Positions 44,900 through 59,778 of a stretch of DNA of 64,000 nucleotides are shown here, piece by piece. The stretch comes from Labyrinthula sp. Ha (taxonomy: Eukaryota; Sar; Bigyra; Labyrinthulida; Labyrinthulaceae). The stretch spans positions 62,001 through 126,000 of the forward strand of contig JAALGZ010000010.1 in NCBI GenBank assembly GCA_015227615.1, given 5' to 3'. Every line of letters starts with the position of its first letter. Positions within the stretch are counted from its first letter, which is position 1. Below the pieces are notes generated by a model. The model did not search any database. It was not told the origin of the DNA and saw only the letters and a list, made by a program, of their open reading frames with translations. The position numbers and the translations under genes were made by a program.

Positions 44900-47424
44900 C
44901 TTGTCGCTTTGGCTCAAATTTGTTTCAAGCAACATTTTATCCTTTATTGAGAATTTTTTTCATTGAGGCTTAAAGTGGTAATTATTGTTCTCTATTTATC
45001 AGCGATTAAACTCTAAATTGTGTATTTCACTGCCATCCCTACAATTTTAATTGAAAATGTACAGAAGAAGAAGTTTAACTTAAAAACTCCAGAACTATAT
45101 ATTATAAATACATATCTGACACTGTATTCGGCTGTCATTTTGGACACGGTATAAAATACTGTAATATTCTTGTTTTTTTGCTGCTCAAAATTTAACCGAG
45201 AGCCATTAGTACAAAATGTGTTTAAAGTTTCACAGAGATTCAACTTTTAGAACAAGGAATATGTTAATGGACAAAAAATAATCTATCAAAATATTAATGA
45301 CTTCGCTTTAGTTTATTAAATTCTAGTCAAGACTCAATTAATACCAAAAAATACGTTCCTTATTTTTAGGAATATAACTTATATACTATGAGTAGTGTGA
45401 ATTATACACATTATTATTTAACTTTCCACTGGTTTTTTATGTAGTGTTTAATCCATATATTTTGAACGACTAATTATTCATCCTTGTAAAAAAAATAAAG
45501 ATTTTGATTACCAATAGAAAAAGAGCAAGAAGCTTGAGTACAAAACGAACTTAGTTAGCGACAATATATATAGAAGAACTATACTTGATAGAAATTCATA
45601 CATCTTTGAGGTCACTTCCGTATTAAATCCCCATAAAAGGTAGAAAATGAATGTGTAGGAGGTCACTTAGCTCAATGGATTTATAGGCTTTTGGGGTTCC
45701 AAACGTTTTGTCAACTTACCTATGCGAAACAATATTTACTTTAACTCTTATTTGACTGCCTTTATTCAATTCTTTCTATTCTCTCAAATACATAAATGTC
45801 ACATAATTATATTTTCCTATGATGCATAATATTTATTTAAAACCAGTGAGAATAAAATTATTAAGGTTTTATAAATACCTAATGGTTTGCTTTACTTCTA
45901 TATTAACTTGAACTCAGTGAATTAGGCTCATTCATGCTCAAGAACGTCAAAATTATACATATTCTACGAAAATTACAAATAATCTTTTCGTGCAGTTTGT
46001 CTTTTCTGCTCCAGTAAGTATATAGTTTTCAAATAACTTCAAAGATTTCCAATATATTTCCTAAAACTATTTGGACTGCCTTATTAAACTTTTCAGTATT
46101 TCTGCACGTTTTTCCATCACAAAGGAAGAATCTGAATCAACATCATTATCAATACTTGAACACCAAAAAGAATAGATTATAACTCTCTGCAAGAAGCAGC
46201 CTCAATCGAGTATTTATATTCACATTATATCGTCAGATTCACTTTAACAAGTTAGAAATTAGGGTGCATGGAGACATTTACAAGTGATTGAGAGCTGACA
46301 ACAGTAACCGCGTGATCACAATGGTTATATAATTAGGTTATGTCTTTATTTAGTCGAATCAATTACTTAGGATATTTCATATTGATCAAAAATCAGAAAT
46401 ATTAGAAAGGAGTAAGTTCAGAATCAACCAATTTGGTTTTACTATGTAAGAATCGTTTCAAATCATACTTTCCGAATGCAGCTAGAAATTCTTTTGATAA
46501 TATTTATTTATTAAACTCTTCCTTTTCTGGTATGTGGAAGTAATATAACCTTGAAATCTTTTATAATGTGTTGAAATATATTTTCAGTAATGCAGTGAAT
46601 TGTTTTTTTATTGAATTTTTTCGTCATCAAAAAATAATATTTTTTCCTTTACTTGATGTCTGCAAATAAGTCTCTTAATAGCGATTTCACTTTTAATAAA
46701 GATTTCTTTTTCTTTTTAATTCCAAAACAATGAAGAAAAACCAACATATTCTTCAATTCTTGTGAACCAAATATACCATTTTAATAATATTGAAACAAAA
46801 GGAAACACAAGGGTTCTCAAAACGTTCTTAATAATTATTGTAGTTTTTTTGCTCTTTTATTGCTATTAACCTGAAAAATAATAACTTGGACTGATGAAAA
46901 TCCTTATATATTCTGTAGAATGCAAATATTTACAAAATCGGGATGAATAGAAGAACAATAAAAGGAATTGATAAAAATATTTAACTGTTGCTGGGGTATA
47001 AATAAGGGATAATATCTTTAATAAAGAGTACAAAATAAATTTACCAAGTTTTTTTATTTTGGAAATAAGTGGGCATTTAATTTTTAAGACCAGATTTAAC
47101 TAAAATGCTATTTTCAGAGGAATTTTAGTCGATCCTTTAATATAATAGTACGTAATGTCTGAGAAATTTACTAGGTAGATGAACTATTCTTATTATATTT
47201 TATGTTTTGCTAATTATCCTTTTATATATGTTATGACACATGTTCTTTAAAGAAGTTCTCCATTAGCTTAATTAGAAACTGATGATGAATATATAAAAAG
47301 CAAAGTATTGAAACTATAAATAAACAAATTGTTATTTTTTATAATGAATAGAAAATAAACATGATTAAAATAGAATAAACAAGATATTTCAAATAGACAA
47401 AGCTTTAATTGCTCAATTATATCT
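44900..47424. other. Spacer after Roco gene, unit 2
   Basis: Counterpart of 15316-17841, 2,525 bases, about 97% identical by eye. No gene or element ends recognised. Confidence 0.5.
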
Positions 47425-50400
47425 GTAATATAATCTATATTGTGAAATGGAAACAGAAGAAGAACTTAAACACCATATAGAGAGATATTTACGCAGTTTC
47501 TTTATAAATCAAATACTTGAACTGTGATTAATACCTTAGATAAAATCAAAACCATAGTTTCCTTTTGGAATATTACTCTTATTATTATAGTAAAACAAAT
47601 ATATATTCTATCCTCACTTAAGAATCTCATTCTTTAAAAAGGAATTTATACAAGCATTTTGAAAAGAAAAAATATCCAATTAACTCAATACCATAATTTT
47701 TTTTCATTTATCATAAATTCTGTAATAAAGCTTCACGTTGTTTAATTGGAGATTTTACATTTTCTTTCTGATATTAGAATATCTGGTTTGATGGCTTAAT
47801 TTAACTGGAAGAACGAACAATCTGAAAATTGATTTGAAAATTTGTAAACTGTTCTCCTTGGCTGCAGCTAGTTTTAGAGAATTTGCTAGATCTGGTTATT
47901 ACATCGATTAAAGGCTAACCTATGAAAAAAAAAGCTAGATTGCAATATATTAGAGAGCAGCTCCATCATCTCTTCCAGAATCATCAAAATCTAGTTAATA
48001 TCATTTTTTTTATTTTCCGAAAATGCCCATTAATTTAAGGCTAACAAAAAACTTTTTCTTCTTATGCAACATTGTTGTCTCACTGTAGCTGGTTCTTAAA
48101 TTCACTATCGTACATAATTGGAATTTTCTCTTTTATATTGTTTATAATCGATTGGGTGCCTTGATAACCCAAATCTTAGGAAATTACCAAAGTTGATTAC
48201 TTTGGAAAGATGATCAAGGTTCAATTTTATCCAATACTTTGCCAGGTAGGCTTGAAGTCATTGGGCATGGTTAAATGAAGTAGTGAAAGAAACGAAGGAT
48301 GCAAAAAATTAATTTAATCTACATAATCCAAAATGGGCCAAGAAAACAGGGAAATTATTAAATAGTAATAATTAAATATATTTAGATGTTATGAAAAGAG
48401 AAAAAAATAGGAAATGGCCAAGTATTAAACTGAGCATGTGATTAATTTTGTTTCTGTAATATATAGCTACTAAGGCAAAAAATATCTGTGAATCACCATA
48501 TAGTGCTTACACTAAATATAAGAGGTTTTTAGACCTCAAAGATATTGTTACTACAAAGTTTATTGTCTTAAAATATCCTCGGCTAACTAAATCGATTTCA
48601 TGCTTCAGTTTGTGTTATTCAATATATTTTTAGAGAAATAATACATCCACTTAGCGTCTTCCATAGCTAGGTCTTGATGCAGATTCTTGCTCTTAAATTT
48701 CAATCTCATGAGTTTAAAAATATTGGTGGTTTTCAAATCAACAAGAAAGCTCAACATAAATATTTTTTTTTATTTCTAGCGTGTTCTGTACTTTTCTGTG
48801 ACGTTCATCATCTATAAACATTACAAACTATTATTCCATTCATCACCTTCTATTTCACGAAATTCGACATTTTCTTTGCATTAATTTTGATATCTGGATT
48901 TAAATTTGATAAGGCCTATATTTCCATATATATATTAAGTTTCTGTTTTCATAAGAAAATTCATATTTCTTACTTATTCTAATTCAAGTCATCAACATGT
49001 ATAAATATTAGGTTATCTTCACTTTTACTGTGAGTTGAGCCTCATCGCAAGGTTTTTTGATTTTTATTTCATACAAAATTGTAATTCATAAATTTTCTGT
49101 AGCGAAAGTTTATTACTGAATATAGTTTCTTTCAATTTGGTTAATAGTTGTCTGCAGTTATTAACTGTATTGTTCATTACAAACACATCAGCCATAGTTT
49201 ATTTGGAACTATTTGGAGAGAGCAGGATATTAAATAATAAAATTTTTTCCTAGAGCAATATCGTGAAACTATTATTAGCATTTGCCTTTCTCTTTTTTAC
49301 CTCCTTAACGTGTAGTTTGAAACAAAATTTTGCTGACTAAATATTATACTCTATTGCTTAAAGGAATTATTGAAGAGAATCTCTCAGAGATTATGAAGTA
49401 TATAAGCAGAAACGTTTGTTATAGTTTTCTCTTTTTATATTCGGATGCTCTCAGGTCAAATAAAAAAATACAGATTCAAAACTAATAACTATGGAAAATT
49501 TAAGTTTCGTAACTTTAATTTCCTTGCTAATAAGGCTGACACAGATACACATTTTCTTGCTTTCCTGACACCATAGTGAGTCTAAATCTGCCTTTAAAAC
49601 CTTTTATTATATCCCCTAAACTTAAGTACTGTTTCTATCGCTGTAAAAATAAGCACGTCAATATTAGTTTTGCATTCAGGGGCAATCAATTTAGTAGTTT
49701 TGAAAAATATTATGTTAACATTTGTGTGTTTGTGCTCACAAAGTCTATTAATCTCCTTAACATCTAATTATGATTCATATATTACTACTTAATAAGTATC
49801 AAACGGTTCTTCAGTGGTAACATTATTCACATCCATCAATTAAGAGTAAAGTTTTACAGAACCGATGCACTGGTAATAGGTATCTGGCTTGATAATGTAT
49901 ATAAATGATTTTCTGTTATTTGTATTCATTCGATTATTAATACATGAATTCTGATTTTTATTTCTTTTGACTGATTATAATTTTATGCTAATTACAAAAT
50001 AAATATCAGCATAGGATTGATTAAGCAAAATTCCGCCAAATGGTCCAAATATTCTAGTAGAAAATAAAAAGCAGAATGAGATCTATATGTTCCAAGAATA
50101 TCGAGGAAATAGGATTTATCCAACCAAACTTCACATTCTAAAGTTTTCATATTATACAAAACTTCATTTCATTGGCTACATAAAAAAGAGTTCAGTGATC
50201 CAGCGTTGTATTGAAAATAGATTATATATCAATAGGACTTAACAAATATCAAAATCAAAAAAAAATACTGGAAGAGTATCTTTGATATATTATCAAGACT
50301 ATATCTGAATCCTATTTACTAACAAAATGGCTTGAAAATATCACAAAGATAAAGGTTAATTGTATTTTAAAAATTCCTAAATACTTCCCTTATGCCGGAA

Positions 50401-51442
50401 ACAAATAAGATCTGCCTATGACATCGACGTTAGGAGTTAGAACCCCCAAAATTGTTAAATACCATCTGAATATGATCCAAAGATTGAATATTTTGTAGAT
50501 CAATTTGTCAGGGTCTCTTGAGATAACTATACTCAGTTTCATTCAAGCCTCTTTGCTGAAGTTCTATGTTTCACTCACAGTATTAAATTTAGGGAAAACT
50601 TGTCCATAACGCCATCAATTAGGGTGCAAACAGATAAAAGAAAACTTCCAGATCCATATATCTTATTGAAATAGGACCTAAAGAGACATATGTTAGTTCC
50701 AGAGTTCTTCCCATGAACCTTGAACTCCATCATGAAATTTATGAAAAATAATATACTGAGGAATATTTCTGTCACTGGCAATCACTTAACAGTGTTATTA
50801 TTTGTAAAGTACTTTTGTATAGTCTACTAGGAATGGTAACAGATTCTTAATCTCATTAACGAGCAGCTATCTGTCTAATATATATATGCTCTCTTTAAAG
50901 GTCTAAATCTTGAAGTAAGAAGTAATCTAAACCTGCAAAGATTATTACAAAGAGAAAATTTTGACTGATAAAAATATTAAATTTTTTTTATAAATTCTGA
51001 ATATCAGTATTGACACATCTTTCTTATAGTCAAAGATAACGAGCAAATGTACTGAACGGATGGATTCAGTGCTTGTATGCGTAATCATGCTCGTAATGAC
51101 AATTTAGTTACTTGTTGCCTAAAGTAGTGAATAGTAAGAAGAGTACAACACATTAATAATCAGATAGAAATAAAGGAATATAGGATTTCCTTAGGAGAGC
51201 TTAAAAGCATTTAAGTGATGTTTTAATAACAAATCATAGCTGAATAAGCGACTTGATACAAATATAGAACTATATATCAGTTCATGCTGAATGAACTTAT
51301 GGAGGCTCATGGGTACCAGAAAACTGAAAATTCAAAAAAAAACAAATCTGAATGATATACTTTATTAACTTCTGGACCCTTTCATTTGGTTTAATGGGAG
51401 AAAGATAAGAGTATAATGGTAACATATAATATGCTCCGAGAA
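47425..51442. other. AT-rich stretch without recognised gene, unit 3
   Basis: Counterpart of 1-4031. The first 1.5 kb is almost identical to both other units; 50260-51640 is clearly more diverged than units 1 and 2 are from each other. Nothing recognised. Confidence 0.5.
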
Positions 51443-52813
51443 ATAGTCAATCAACTGATTATAAAGACATATCTACATGAGGGTAAATATAAGGAGGTAT
51501 CTTAGAAATATACACTATTTTCATAATTACCAAAACAGCTACAATTACTGAAAAAACTTTAACAAGATCAATAGCTCGCTCACCCGAGACTCTATAAAAA
51601 CTTCAGTAGAACGCCTACAATAAATCCGAGGAAAATAATTTTCTGCATACATAACTGGAACTATATCTTTAACCAACGCCAACTATTTCTCCTTTTTTAG
51701 CACCTGTAACGGCCTTAGATTGAGAGGCTAGATATAAGTTATAGTCTAAATAAACGAATGCATTGGCAGGTAACATAAGAAGCTTAACCATCATATTAAT
51801 CCCGCAAACGTTAAGAAGATATAGAACATACTGAGCCCCCTGAAATTCGCCTATACAATACACTCCTGTGTTTTTATCAGAAAACAATACAATCCATGTT
51901 TCTATGAGAGATTGACTCAATGGTACATCAATAATAAAAAATATGAGAGATAAGTTAAGAAAAACAAAAATACATCTGCAGATCCCCTAATTGAATGCAG
52001 TAACTAAAATGCCTTGGCAAACCAGAGCAAGATGGTCTCATAAACAATAGTTCGTGTTTCAAAGCAAAGAAGTCTCAACTAGTTGGCATCTTATCAGAAA
52101 AGTACCTTAGAAAACTTTAAAAGCGACATTATTTCAACTGCAGCTGCAATTTGAGTACCAGTTGGAAGAGTGAAACTTTCCCAGTATAATTCATAATCTC
52201 AATCCCTTTTTTAGTATTGGTTTTCAAAATTGACTATTACACTATTCTTAGTATCTTCTTTCTTAATTTATTCTGACCTAAATTTAATTAATTGATATAT
52301 TAGAAGCTCTTTGTAGAACAAGACCAAAGGAAAAATGTGATGTATCGCAACATTGACACCTGCAATAAAAAATTATTTTAAAATTTCGTTTTGACTCTAT
52401 CAACTGGTTTTTTACTTGTTAATATTTCCAAATGGGTTAATCTTATGTTTAAAATGATCACTGCACAAGTCAGTAAAAATATAGTGACATGCATCCAGTT
52501 TAGACTTACTATTGACGTCGAAAGTACATTCCAGAAAATATCGATAAAAAATTGCTATGTAACAATTTTTTCACCTTTTATACAAACTTAGTCTTGTCAA
52601 AATAGGAGGTCAGCCCTTTCTTCATTTCAAGCGCGTAGCTACAACAGTTTTTACCTGCTGCAGCGCTTCCTCGGCTATTTCAATAAAATTTTTCAATAAA
52701 TTCCTTTCTACACTAACTTTAACCACTATGGAAAAATTTATATCCACGAAAGTAACGTCAGTTTGTTCCCTTTTATGTTTTATTTTTTCTTGTCTTATTC
52801 TTTTTTCTTGTCT
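51443..52813 (-). pseudogene. Putative multi-pass membrane protein gene, unit 3 (damaged)
   Basis: Best copy for the 5' exons on the minus strand: exon up to 52655 (KREQTDVTFVDINFSIVVKV and IAEEALQQ), intron 52620-52654, exon 52584-52619 (KGLTSYFDKTKF), intron 52555-52583 of 29 bases, then an exon from 52554 (QFFIDIFWNVLS, then LNWMHVTIFLLTCAVIILN, a membrane helix), and an exon 52359-52241 after TTGCAG (VNVAIHHIFPLVLFYKELL). The last has a TAA within the frame (about 52276), and a one-base loss near 51550 shifts the 3' terminal helix exon, so this copy looks dead. The reading frame has no ATG before a stop at 52814, so an upstream exon is missing from my model. Confidence 0.42.
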
Positions 52814-52966
52814 TTAAATTCATATTCATCATATTATTATTTTTTTTTATTGTGAAATTATAATTCTGTTAATGGCTGATTCAGAAGTATTACAAATATA
52901 AATTTTGGGAAATTACTTTGACCAATCATATTGCAAGATTATTTGACTTGAGTGAAAGAATATTAG

Positions 52967-52970
52967 ATAG
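52967..52970. repeat. Target-site duplication of element 4, left (ATAG)
   Basis: ATAG here and at 60041-60044, the same site as element 3. Confidence 0.85.
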
Positions 52971-53227
52971 TGTTATTTAGAGTTTGAAATACGAACTGAA
53001 ACAAATCTTTATTACTAGCTGTTCAAAAACTTTGAAATATGAGTCCCTTGAAATAAGCGGTTAAGCAAATTAAGAGTTTAAGAGAATATAAAAAGAAAAT
53101 TTATTACTTTATATTTTATTCTACTTTTACACAGCAAACTAATCTGAGAACAGGCCGATACAGTCGTCCTTTTTAAAGTCCGTAGAATTTGTAAAAGAAG
53201 TTTCTTTTCTTGGACTATAAACGAATA
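52971..53227 (+). repeat. 5' LTR of element 4
   Basis: 257 bases, TGTTATTTAGAG to CGAATA. Palindrome GAATATTGATCAATATTC at 53223-53240 spans the border. Confidence 0.88.
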
Positions 53228-56200
53228 TTGATCAATATTCCCTGTGGCTTGATATTTTCAAAGATTTAGAGAATGTCTGGAGTAGATCAAAACGAGCCTA
53301 TGCGTCCTTTGGATCAGAAGCAGATGCTGGCTCTTTATGAAAGTATGCAGAAGATCTTAGATTCAACAAGAAGGGTTATAGAAGCTTTGCAGTTAAGTTC
53401 TAATGAAAGGCAATTGAGTAACATTACGCAGAATGGTGCGATGATTAGTCAGGATTTCAAGGTCGATGATTTAAAAGTTCTCGAAAGAAAGAATATAGAG
53501 AAGTTTATCTATCAATATGAGAGGCTGTCTTTACAACAGAAGAGAGATATTAACTTGACGCAATTCGTAGATTTGGATCTTTTTATTCACTTGCGACGAC
53601 TAGATGTTACTAGGACTAATGAAGGTCTCGTGGATTATTTAAAGATCCTATTGTTAGAAATGAAAGAGCAAGCTTTGGAGGAAGCCGAAATTATGATTGC
53701 CAAACATGTGAAATATAACTTCAAACTACGGGAAGAAGATGCGATAAAAATCCTTCTTAGTGAAGTGCAGGAGATCATTAAGTTGCAACCTTCCACTGCA
53801 AAACTCAATAAGAAGAAGATCACGTTAGCGATCTTCGCTAAATTGCCTAAATAAATCTGGGTAGAGGGTAGCAGGCTCAGCTTGAATCCTGTTTTAACCG
53901 ATGTTGACCATGTACGATTACAACAATATGCGCTGGAGTGTTTGCCTCCGCTGTTTGTAAGAAATGAGATGAAAAAACGAGTCAACTTTAAGAAGATCCA
54001 GTTAGGAAAGTTCAAAGAAAGTGCCCCTATCGAGGTGAATGAGGTGAATACTAAGGGAGATAGGAAATCTCACTCTCACTTCAAAAAGCAATCTTCCAAT
54101 GATGAACCAGACTTGTGTAACCATTGTTGGTTTTATGGACATAGAAGATTTAAGTGTTGGATGCGGTTAAAACTTATTAGGAATGGAAATAACAATCCAT
54201 CCTCGCAACCTAAGCCAGATGGAGAGGTTTTAAGGAAGAGATTGCTAAAGCGGAAAGAGAATAAGAAGAAGGGCCGGAAGAGTAATTTTAAGAAACCTGT
54301 CGAGAAATCTACGTTTGCATCCAATGAAGTGACGCCGGCTAATGAAGGCGCAGTTGAGGATGTAGAGACTGACATTATTGAATTTGTTCCTGCAGGGTCA
54401 GTCGATGAGATATTTTTAAGTGAATGTACCGATGTAGCAAATGCAGAAGTGTGGGATGTAGCGGAGAATGAGATTAATCATGTTGAAGCTGAACTTGTTT
54501 TAGAAACCAGAAAGGGTCTGGTGGTGGTGGACAGTATTTTAGATTCTGCAGCTAGGAAAACCTCGGGGGAAAGGAATTTATTTGAAAAGTTCTGCTGGAA
54601 GATAGAGGATATCAAGAGGAAGACATTTGTGAGAGTGGCCTCTGGGAACTTGTATCCCGTTTTTAAAATTGGTCATTTATTACCCTCGGTAAGGATTCCA
54701 GGGTTCGGAGATTATTCGCTGGGACCCGTGGCAGTGTTGCTAGTTAAACAAATGAATAACTGGACAAAGCTTCTAATAGGAAAAGAGGTTCTAAAACTCC
54801 ATGGTCTTGATCCTACACAGATTCTAGCCCGACGATTAAGGAACGCGGAAAATGGAAGATCTTATAAGCTAACTGAAAAAGTTTAGGAATCAGTGGAACC
54901 TTTCAAAGAAACATGCGAAGTGAATGAGTGTATTACAGTAGAAGGAGTTTATTTAGCGAACTGGTTTAAAAGCAAAGTGTTCGGAGATATTGAATTTGAT
55001 GTCGTCAGTACAATGGCGGTTAATCCGCGTGTATTTAGCGAACCTGGTATTGAGAATCCATTGGAATTGCAAAAAGGAATGGCAGAAGCATTTGCAGTGG
55101 AAGAAAATAAAATAAATTTTGAAGGAGGTGCGTGGCCAGAGCCAGTGGTATTTAATGCTAGACATGATGCAGAGCTAGAGGAGTTGACTGGTGTCGGAGA
55201 AAATTTAGAGGTTACCAGAGAAGCAGATTTAATGAGATTGAAAGATTTGCTGAAAGGAAAATTAAAGGAAATACCTGCTCAAATATTTGGTGAAGATAAG
55301 AAGTTAAAAATGGAATTTGATGACTTGATTTTACACCATGTAGCCGCTTTTGGCGATGATTTATCCCCAACTCAATTATCTCTTCTAAAACCTATAAGAC
55401 GTTCTTTAATGGAGGGAAAATCAGTGGGAGTTTTTAATGCGATCGCCCTTGGTATCGAAAAAGAGGAGTTCATGAAGAAAAAAGTGGACCAAATGATAAA
55501 AAACAAGATTGTTGAGGTTAATGATGACCCAACATCATGTATGAGAGCTTTTGTTGTTCCAAAAAAGGACCTAAAAAATACAGAATGATAGTTGATTTCA
55601 GGCCATTAAATGCCGTTACGCAAAAGGTTGTTAATAACCTACCGAATATTGATCTACAGGTCGCTAAGATAAAAGGAAACACTATTTTTGGATCATTCGA
55701 CCTGTTAAGCGGGTTTGATTATTTACCAACACATCTTAACTCGCAACATTTATTTACCTTTATAACATCTTGGGGTGTGTCTTACTCGTTTAGAGGACCC
55801 CCCCCCCCCCAAGGTTGATGTAATACCCCGTCTTTATTTTCTCAAAGGGTAATTACACATGTTTTGAAACCTGCATCTCTTTGGCCTAGTCATGCTTTAC
55901 AATGGATTGATGATACAGTTTTATTTGCGTTGGATGTAAGAGCATACATGGCTTTATTCAGAAGTTTTTAAAGGCTATTATAGATAAGAGATTGAGGTTA
56001 AATATAGGGAAATGTGAGCTGATTGCTCAGAGTGCAGTATTTTGTGGGCACAAGTTGACAAAGGATGGTTATCGTTTAGATGACACTTACTTAAAAAAGT
56101 TAATGGAAAGACCAAAACCTACCTAGGTGCATGAATTAGCACAACTGATTTATTTAGGGAACTGGGTCTCGAAGATGTTACCGGGTTTTTCGGAGTTAAG

Positions 56201-59200
56201 AAAAACAATGACCGGGGAGTTTATTATTTACGGAAGACTCAAGAAGTTAGAAATAACAAAGGTACTCTTGGAATGGAGCGAGGAAATAAATCATGCTTAC
56301 GAAAAGTTAATGAAGGAGGTTAAATTGGCTTTCTCTAATACATTAGGCTACTATGATCAGAAATTAGATCTGGTTTTATTTGTGGATGCTTCGGAATTTT
56401 ACTGGAGTTATTTTATTTGTCAAACATCTGATGCAGTTAAATTAGAATTTCCAATGGATGCTAACTATGATGTGATTGCTATGGCCTCAGGTACGTTCAT
56501 AGATAGTTCCTTGAACTGGCATATTTCTTCAAAGGAATTATTTCCAGTGGTGATTGCATCACAGAAGCATTCTTATTTTTTGAAATCAAATGAGAAGAAG
56601 AAGATTCTCTTCACGAACCACAAGAACTTATATTATATTTTGAATGTAATAAAAGCGTCTAGAAAGTCTTATTCTGAAAGGCTGACGCATTGGAGCTTGA
56701 TTTTTCAAGATATTTGTTTGGAAGTACATCATATTCCTGGAAAGCAGAATGTAGCTGCCGATATTCTACCTCGTTGGCTTAACCCTGAATTTGATAAGGT
56801 GGAAGCTGATGAAGTGTTAGTTGCAGTTGCAACTGTAGAACACTTTAACGTGCAGCATTTCTGGGAAAAAGTGGATGAACTTCATGCTGGTTTGCGTAAC
56901 ATAGATTTTACATTGAAATATGGAGACACCTGGCCCGAAATGGATGAATCTTTTTGTTTAAGTTTACAATGGAAAGATCTAAAGTTCAAAAAAAATAGTT
57001 TGAGAAGATATAAAAATAAGTTGGTGGTAACAAAAAGTTTGATTTTGCCAGTGATTGTTCATACACATCTGCGCTTCAACCATGGGGCAGCAGATCAGGA
57101 AAAAATGGATTTCAGCTAATTATGTTATGCACTCTAAAGAAGTAAAAAATATTTATGGAAGCTACGAAGAAATTAAGAAGTCAGTGTTTGCATTGTCAGC
57201 GTCCATCGAAAGTTATAAGGAGACCTTTAGCGATTAATGAATTGCCAAGTGAATGTAGAGTAGTTTTAATGTCGGATTATTTGTATATTTCGCCAGAGGA
57301 AGGTTATGCGTTGACTTTAATAGATGCGCTGTCAAGAGTTACTTTATTGAAGCAGTGTAAGAATGCCAATGTAACAAATGTTGTGAATATTTTATGGGAA
57401 TGGCACTCCCACTACGATTTAGATGACGATTTTATTTTGTTATCTGACAAGGGTTCGCATTATGTAAATGCAGTTGTAGATGCTTTTGTTAGGCAAAGTG
57501 CAGTAAGTCAGAAGTTCACGGTGGCTTATGCTCCTTACACCAATGGAGCCGCAGAAATACAAAAAAAGCAGATTTTGAAGAATTTGAGAACCCTACTTTC
57601 AGAATATAATTTAAAGTCTGAGGATTGGCCTGAGGTATTAGTACAGGTACAATACTATCTTAATTCGAAGCCTTTGAGGAGTAGAAATAATCTTACACCG
57701 TTACAGATTTTGTTGGGTAAGAAACCTAGAAGGGATCCGGTGGGAAGAAAGCCGAATTTAAAATTGACATCGATTCAATTGAGTAAACTTAAGGAAGTTT
57801 TGTTGGAGCTAGAAGGAAGGATAAGAGAGTACCAAGAAACGGCTTTTTCATTCGCTGAACGATCAAGACAATACGCTAATGCTTTATATAATAAGAAATA
57901 CAAACTAACTCCGATGCATTTTCATGTTGGAGAGTTTGTATTAGTTAGTAAACCAAAACAAGGTTCGAAGGTTAAACCTCAATGAACAGGACCATTTCAA
58001 ATTATTCAAACATTAGGGTCGTATTTATATTTACTGAAGAATTTATTTGGGGATGAAGAAGAGGTACATGCATCTAGAATGATGTTTTATGCTCCATCAC
58101 ATTTCTTACCTTCTGCAAAAACAAAGACTTATTATTTAAATGATTCAGAGAAACTTGAGATTAAGAAGTTGATTAAGATCAAGAAAAAGGATGATGAATA
58201 TTTTCTGTTAGTTCATTGGAGAGGGTTTCCACTAGAAGAGTCAACATGGGAACCAGTACAACAGTTATTTGAGGATCTGCCGAGCTTAGTGGTTGATTTT
58301 CTATTAAAGAATAAATTCAGTGGAATGAAAGAATGTCTAACTCGTTTACGATTGGCAAATCCAGAAGCAGAAATATGGAGTGCAGATGAATATAATGTAG
58401 ATCTTTGTGATTTGCATCTCACTGACAAAGAGTTAGATGATTTTTTAAATTTCGAACCAGTCAGCCAGTTTATGATTTCTATGTTTAATCCAATTTTACG
58501 TTGGAACAAAATCAAAGTTTACATCTTGAAACAATGTATTTTGAAGTTTGGATTTTCTAAATATGAGAAATACGCTGAGTTTCTCAAGAATAGACCAAAA
58601 AGACAGATCTACAGTCAATTGCAGCGCCTGGTAGGTAAACAGGCTATTTCTGTTTACTCGAATTTACGACTCGATATGGATGAAATACGAAAAGACAATA
58701 TTAAATCTCATGGGGCTAATTATTTTATTGAGAAGGAGTTTAATGGAGAAACCCATTTATTCAAGTTACGAATCTTTACTGCCATGCGTTATGCAAAAAT
58801 GCATAGATTGAATACAGAACGAGCTGAAAAAGTTGATATAATGAAGTATTTTAATTGCAGTTCGGCTGATGGTATTGCACAGTTTATAAAATTTATGGAA
58901 GAAAAAGGTGAAACAGCATCCTTTCCTCTTGTAAATTGGCTTAATGTTGATAGAGAAGTCCAATGTTGGAAAAGGAAATTCAGAGAAATTAGCAGATTCG
59001 AAGCGGCAATGGCGAAGAAGAAAATAGAAGTTGTTAGGGCTGTTGATGCAATAAGAGATGATTTGCAATGTGATAAACTGGTGCCCGATTCTAAACATGG
59101 TGTTGATACAAAAAGAACTAAATTGACGAATTTGTATGAGTTTAGAAAGGAGAATTTTATGATGCAGCATTGGATCATACATACTAAGGTGAAGTTCTTC

Positions 59201-59778
59201 CATGGCGATGTAAATGATTTTATTAAAAATTTTGATGGTGGTGTTTTTGAAGTTGCACATTTGGATCCTCCGTATCGATTTATGGCAAAGAATCCAATTA
59301 GAGGGGCAGCTAATTTTTATGATACTATGCCAGACCATGATTTAAGGAAGTTGGACTTTACGAGACTAATGAAAAATACTATTGTTTTTTTCTGGAACTT
59401 TCCGAGTAAGAAGTCTTTAGCTATGGATATTTTTAAGAAAAATAATATTAAATACATGGATCACTTGTTGTGAATTAAACTTTCCGCTAAATGGAAATTG
59501 CGATCCACGTTTGGAAAGCTTACTCAGAAGTGTAGTGAAGAACTACTAATCGGTGTCCATGGGAAGTTGCCAGATGCTTTGAAAAATAGGAACTTTGGTA
59601 AAGAATGTGTCTTCGCAGAAGTGGTAGGCAATAGCTGTAAACCAGAGAAGTTCTATGAAATTATTGAAGCGCGGTTTGAAAAGCAAGCTAAAAAGTTGGA
59701 CCTCTTTAGCAGAAAAAATAATCTCCGTTTAGGATGGTTAGCTATAGGGAATGAGCTCTAGTAATAAGGATGGGGCAG

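Larger units (their letters stand above)
17842..47424. repeat. Tandem segmental duplication, unit 2
   Basis: Second copy of the 10.8-kb host unit, swollen to 29.6 kb by LTR elements 2 and 3 and by a LINE inside element 3. The unit's first 119 bases (17842-17960) precede element 2 and the rest resumes at 25825. The join to unit 3 is seamless: the spacer after the Roco gene runs straight into the next GTAATATAATC start at 47425. Confidence 0.9.
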
